Of a DNA stretch of 32,660 nucleotides, positions 31,569 through 32,660 are shown piece after piece. Position numbers and translations under genes: made by a program. The notes beneath the pieces were generated by a model. It was not told the origin of the DNA. It did no database searches and saw only the letters and a program-made list of their open reading frames with translations. The stretch covers positions 1-32,660 of the forward strand of contig CAMWUN010000042.1 of NCBI GenBank assembly GCA_947177425.1, in the 5' to 3' direction. Each line of letters starts with the position of its first letter. Position 1 is the first letter of the stretch. Origin of the DNA: an uncultured bacterium (lineage in GTDB: Bacteria; Bacillota; Clostridia; Lachnospirales; Lachnospiraceae).

Positions 31569-31637
31569 ATATGCTCTAAATGAGTTCTTCACTAACCATG
31601 AGAAAATCTCGTGATTAAGAAGTCATTTAGAGCATAT
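31569..31637. repeat. 69-bp inverted-repeat element (MITE-like or leader hairpin)
   Basis: Arms of 21 bp (31569-31589 and 31617-31637) match with one mismatch: ATATGCTCTAAATGA then TTCTT, and AAGAA then TCATTTAGAGCATAT. A smaller ATGAGA-aaa-TCTCGT hairpin sits inside. It lies just upstream of the TnpV remnant. The gap 31638-31873 shows no gene. Confidence 0.65.
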
Positions 31638-31873
31638 ATCACCTGCTATTAGCTTAAGTATATCATCCGGTGTCCGGTTACACAGCAAGTCTTTTTTCCC
31701 ATTGGCTTTCCCTCCGTCTGATAGATTTGTTTCTTTATCCTCTCACTTTATAATAGATTTAATCTATTATATCGTCACAAATACCCTTTTTCAATTGGCG
31801 AATAAAGCAAAGATATAAGGTAAAATCTATTACAGAATGGGAGGTGAAGATGATGTATGAAAATTTTGCCCCG

Positions 31874-31909
31874 CCAGCGCAGTAAATGCGCAGGTCTGTG
31901 TGAACAGTA
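31874..31909 (+). repeat. 36-bp direct repeat, copy 2
   Basis: Identical over 36 bp to 15-50, in the same orientation, with the same GCGCA/TGCGC inverted repeat. Flanking bases differ on both sides. It lies in the gap before the AbrB-type gene, at the right border of the mosaic region. Confidence 0.8.
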
Positions 31910-31944
31910 GTAACCGCATTTTATTTGTATATTTTTCTCCCCTC

Positions 31945-31973
31945 TTACATATTCCTGGCAAAACGGATATACT
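31945..31973 (+). promoter_or_regulatory. Promoter of the AbrB/MazE-type gene
   Basis: TTACAT (31945-31950) and TATACT (31968-31973) are 17 bp apart, about 110 bp before the gene. Confidence 0.6.
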
Positions 31974-31977
31974 ATTA

Positions 31978-32013
31978 GTAAGAAAGTTGGAATTTCTTAC
32001 TTGAAAATTTCAA
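31978..32013. promoter_or_regulatory. Two adjacent palindromes downstream of the AbrB-type promoter
   Basis: GTAAGAAA (31978-31985) and TTTCTTAC (31993-32000) form a perfect 8-bp inverted repeat, followed at once by the palindrome TTGAAAATTTCAA (32001-32013). The position just after the -10 suits autorepression by the AbrB-type product. Confidence 0.5.
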
Positions 32014-32082
32014 GCCAACACCATCCGGATATACCTGTATGCCCGAAACACAAGGACATGAACGAGGAAAGGAGACGACATT

Positions 32083-32337
32083 ATGCTTGCTGAACTTCGC
32101 CAGAAGGCACAGATCACAATCCCAAAGGAAATCATTGTAAAGCTCGGCCTGTCAGAAGGCGACAAACTGGACATCTTTGAAAAAGACGGCTCCATCTGCC
32201 TTATGCCGGTTGCTGTCTATCCCAAAAAATATCTGAATGAGTTAAAAGAGGAAATCAGCGGTGTAAAAGCGAAACTGGCCTCCGGGGAGCAGCCTGTCTT
32301 TGACAGCGTGGACGCCCTGTTTGATAAATTGGAATAA
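32083..32337 (+). CDS. AbrB/MazE/SpoVT-family DNA-binding protein
   Basis: An 84-residue protein with an N-terminal SpoVT-AbrB swapped-hairpin domain: LRQKAQITIPKEIIVKLGLS then EGDKLDIFEKDGSICLMPV (residues about 4-46). The C-terminal half (YLNELKEEISGVKAKLASGE to DALFDKLE) is helical and acidic, like antitoxins that wrap a partner. No toxin ORF follows; the next gene is a GNAT acetyltransferase 136 bp on. It may be a solitary autoregulator or an antitoxin with a lost or non-standard partner. AAAGGAG supports the start. Confidence 0.85.
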   Translation: MLAELRQKAQITIPKEIIVKLGLSEGDKLDIFEKDGSICLMPVAVYPKKYLNELKEEISGVKAKLASGEQPVFDSVDALFDKLE

Positions 32338-32473
32338 TTAAGAAATTCCCAATGGAATAGTAGCTGTTGTAAGTTTCACTGACATTCTAAATACACCTTT
32401 TTTCTCTTCTGTGAAAAATTGATTTTAAACCAAGATATTATAAAGAACTGAGTAATAAGAAAGGATGCCATAT

Positions 32474-32660
32474 ATGGTTAGAGAAATAGTGAAAAACGAT
32501 TTAGACGGTTTATTAAGATTGTATATGCAGCTACATGATAATCCTATGCCGGAAAAAACGGCTGAACTATTACAGATTTGGGATAATATTTTTCAGGATA
32601 AAAATCATCATGTGATTGTTGCTGAAGAAAATGGGGAAATCGTATCTTCCTGTGTCTGCG
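32474..32660 (+). CDS. GNAT-family acetyltransferase, partial at window edge
   Basis: The first 62 codons of a gene that runs off the window: MVREIVKNDLDGLLRLYMQL, then FQDKNHHVIVAEENGEIVSS. This is the first strand, helix and strand of a GNAT fold. GAAAGGATG provides a ribosome site. Substrate unknown. The gap 32338-32473 shows nothing recognisable. Confidence 0.7.
   Translation, partial: MVREIVKNDLDGLLRLYMQLHDNPMPEKTAELLQIWDNIFQDKNHHVIVAEENGEIVSSCVC

Noticed and set aside
15..31909. Whole 31.8-kb interval as one integrative element bounded by attL/attR (the 36-bp repeats)
   Set aside because: No integrase or tRNA target lies at either repeat, and the interval holds a stable metabolic locus; a dispersed intergenic repeat explains the data better.

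Overview
The window looks like a chromosomal segment from a gut Lachnospiraceae or related Clostridia species. The evidence is strong AGGAGG-type ribosome sites, sigma-A promoters with 17-bp spacers, a YesM/YesN-type two-component system, and a glycyl-radical microcompartment arranged as in Clostridium phytofermentans and Roseburia. No rRNA, tRNA or CRISPR array was seen.

Layout. 1-1065: a short plus-strand unit with a TM1266-type regulator and an ECF-type S component, closed by a hairpin. 1070-5550 (minus): a response regulator, a histidine kinase and a membrane-anchored sugar-binding protein, tightly packed, with a 4-base overlap between kinase and binding protein. 5682-7032 (minus): FucU mutarotase and a DeoR-type repressor. 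7126-20673 (minus): an apparently complete B12-independent 1,2-propanediol microcompartment locus. In transcription order it encodes the glycyl radical diol dehydratase, its activase, a PduU/EutS-type shell protein, an EutP/PduV GTPase, a class II aldolase, a GlcG-like protein, PduP, a zinc alcohol dehydrogenase, four BMC-H proteins, PduL, a vertex protein, PduS and PduT. 20941-21657 (plus): a PHP-domain hydrolase, divergent from the dehydratase. 21720-23864 (minus): a chemoreceptor.

How it works together (inference from families). Fuculose- or rhamnulose-1-phosphate is split by the aldolase to lactaldehyde and DHAP. Lactaldehyde is reduced to 1,2-propanediol, the glycyl radical enzyme dehydrates this to propionaldehyde, and PduP, PduL and the alcohol dehydrogenase convert that to propionyl-phosphate and propanol inside a protein shell. 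Terminal helices resembling encapsulation peptides are visible on the aldolase, PduP, the alcohol dehydrogenase and PduL. The dehydratase and aldolase genes each have a near-consensus promoter, and both share a 12-bp motif. The intergenic spaces carry a hairpin-forming repeat, including a 5 x 37-bp tandem array.

23.9-31.7 kb is accessory DNA, more AT-rich in places, and is a mosaic of gene debris: truncated HsdR, a chimeric PDDEXK nuclease ORF, Mob_Pre relaxase, DUF1016, sigma-like, XRE and TnpV fragments. It also holds intact cargo: a GNAT acetyltransferase, a lipoprotein, an MFS exporter and a uracil-DNA-glycosylase-like protein. The right end holds an AbrB/MazE-type regulator and the start of a second GNAT gene. 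A perfect 36-bp direct repeat lies at positions 15-50 and 31874-31909.
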